Source of the DNA: Deltaproteobacteria bacterium
Lineage (GTDB): Bacteria > Desulfobacterota > Desulfarculia > Adiutricales > Adiutricaceae
Length of the DNA stretch: 6,399 nt
Direction: 5' to 3'
Assembly (NCBI GenBank): GCA_031257955.1
Contig: JAIRNQ010000220.1
Location: 1 to 6,399 of the forward strand
Of the stretch, positions 5,637-6,399 are shown one piece after another; within the stretch, counting starts at the first letter, position 1, and each line of letters opens with the position of its first letter. The notes beneath the pieces were generated by a model, which did not search any database, had not been told where the DNA came from, and saw only the letters and a list, made by a program, of their open reading frames with translations. Made by a program: the position numbers and the translations under genes.

Positions 5637-5725
5637 AATAGTCCCAGCATGGAATTCACCCCAATAGTCTCGGCATGGAATTCCCCCCAATAGTTTCGGC
5701 ATGGAATTCCCCAAAAGCCCCGGCC
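5622..5725 (-). repeat. Four tandem 26-bp units, each with a Shine-Dalgarno-like site and an ATG
   Basis: On the plus strand the units start at CATG 5622, 5648, 5674 and 5700, exactly 26 bases apart; the last is degenerate after its first half. On the minus strand each unit gives CTATT, then GGGG(T/G)GA, then ATTCC or ATTTC, then ATG with CCG or CTG. The ATGs therefore begin at 5702, 5676, 5650 and 5624. Three units contain GAATTC. The 26-base period is not a multiple of three, so neighbouring copies are in different frames. The array fills most of the gap between the hydrolase stop and the rhodanese start. The 11-base string AAAAGCCCCGG lies at both edges (5601-5611 and 5713-5723). Confidence 0.9.
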
Positions 5726-5739
5726 CAAGCCAGGGCCCG
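5711..5739 (-). terminator. Weak terminator or attenuator-like hairpin after the hydrolase gene
   Basis: On the minus strand CGGGCCC (5739-5733) can pair with GGGCCGG (5726-5720) with one mismatch and a six-base loop. Three bases later comes TTTT (5716-5713). It lies 3 bases after the hydrolase stop and directly before the tandem repeat, so it could reduce read-through into the rhodanese gene. The T-run is short and partly shared with the repeat edge, so confidence is low. Confidence 0.3.
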
Positions 5740-5742
5740 ACT

Positions 5743-6399
5743 TCAACCCAAAAAAGCCTTAAAATCCGGATAGAGCAAATCGTTTTCGACCACGTAGCTC
5801 AGGTGGTCATGGCCGGGCAGCACCTTTAGCTGGCAGTTCTGGAGCGAAACCTTGAGTTTTTCGATCATCTCGGGTTTGAAAAGATCGTTCTCCCCAAAGA
5901 TCAGCAGCGAAGGTATGGTTATCTTGGCCAGATCGGCGATCTCCAGCTGGGGCTGCTCGAAAATCATCCGGAACTCGGGGGTGTCGTGATTGGGTATGAC
6001 GCGCTTAATCAGTTCCACCGCTTCGTCGGTCAGATCGCCCGGGTTGGTGTTGGGGCCCATGAGTATCATCTTCCCCAGGACCTCCGGGTGCTTCATGGCC
6101 ATTATCCAGGCGGTTATGGCCCCGTCGCTGAAGCCGGCGACATAAACCTTGCCCAAACCCAGCTTGACGATGAACTCATACATATCCCCGGCCATGCTTT
6201 CGTAGCTAATCTCTTCCGTCTTGCCGCTTTTGCCGTGATTGCGGCTGTCAATGGCGTAGACGGAATAATGGTCCTTAAGTTTCTCCGTCAAGGGATCAAA
6301 GATGGTGAAATTCTCGCTGTTGCCGTGCAGCAAAAGTAGCGGCACCCCAGAACCTTCTTGCTTGTAATGGATCCTCACGGCCGATAACTCAACGAACAT
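5743..6399 (-). CDS. Alpha/beta hydrolase
   Basis: This is a 218-residue cytoplasmic protein; its ATG is the last codon of the window, so the upstream region is not visible. MFVELSAVRIHYKQEGSGVP followed by LLLLHGN is the normal family N-terminus, so the gene is probably complete. The oxyanion-hole motif HGN is at 25-27. The nucleophile is Ser91 in GFSDG (GxSxG). The acid is Asp172 in FGENDLFKP, and the base is His197 or His199 in LPGHDHLSYV. The cap between strands 6 and 7 is short (about 117-160), so the protein is smaller than most 260-300 residue relatives. The segment IFDPLTEKLKDHYSVYAIDSRNHGKS recalls small hydrolases I know best from Firmicutes. The substrate, probably an ester or amide, cannot be inferred. 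The rhodanese gene follows on the same strand after 118 bases. Confidence 0.88.
   Translation of the reverse strand: MFVELSAVRIHYKQEGSGVPLLLLHGNSENFTIFDPLTEKLKDHYSVYAIDSRNHGKSGKTEEISYESMAGDMYEFIVKLGLGKVYVAGFSDGAITAWIMAMKHPEVLGKMILMGPNTNPGDLTDEAVELIKRVIPNHDTPEFRMIFEQPQLEIADLAKITIPSLLIFGENDLFKPEMIEKLKVSLQNCQLKVLPGHDHLSYVVENDLLYPDFKAFLG

Noticed and set aside
5625..5714. N-terminal extension of the rhodanese protein to ATG 5714 (30 more residues)
   Set aside because: The extra residues only translate the 26-base repeat in shifting frames and add no fold. ATG 5624 has a good GGGGTGA. Initiation at 5702 remains possible and is discussed as a finding.
5622..5725. CRISPR array
   Set aside because: The 26-base units are directly adjacent without spacers, and no cas gene is present.

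Overview
The window is GC-rich, densely coding bacterial DNA. The most likely source is a Gram-negative proteobacterium of the former Deltaproteobacteria (Desulfobacterota). The evidence is a periplasmic lytic transglycosylase with a DUF4124-like segment, a TRAP-transporter binding protein, and a small membrane-anchored protein that looks like the deltaproteobacterial 'PP0621-like' type. This placement is inferred from gene style, not from a marker gene, and no rRNA or tRNA gene is present.

Layout, plus strand: the 3' end of folK (1-150) is followed by a strong hairpin (160-185). Next come a small single-pass membrane protein (215-511) and, overlapping it by 4 bases (GTGA), a secreted lytic transglycosylase (508-1593) with proline-rich and collagen-like low-complexity parts. 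After a short AT-rich gap comes pgsA (1688-2293), the CDP-alcohol phosphatidyltransferase of phosphatidylglycerol synthesis. A 533-base gap (2294-2826) follows, with no convincing gene but several inverted repeats. The plus-strand block ends with a TRAP-type solute-binding protein, DctP family (2827-3831), which has no DctQ or DctM partner in the window. A convergent hairpin (3892-3923) closes both strands.

Layout, minus strand: an alpha/beta hydrolase (6399 to 5743) is followed in the same direction by a four-domain rhodanese protein (5624 to 3972). Only one of its four rhodanese domains keeps the catalytic cysteine. The gap between these two genes holds the most unusual element of the window: four tandem 26-base units, each carrying a Shine-Dalgarno-like GGGG(T)GA, a five-base spacer and an ATG. 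The translation start of the rhodanese gene is therefore repeated four times in different frames. Two of the upstream ATGs open hexapeptide ORFs that stop inside the next unit's Shine-Dalgarno sequence.

Functionally the window mixes housekeeping (folate, phospholipid and peptidoglycan remodelling) with uptake and sulfur-related accessory functions. No complete new multi-gene system is evident. The best candidate for something undescribed is the repeated initiation module in front of the rhodanese gene.
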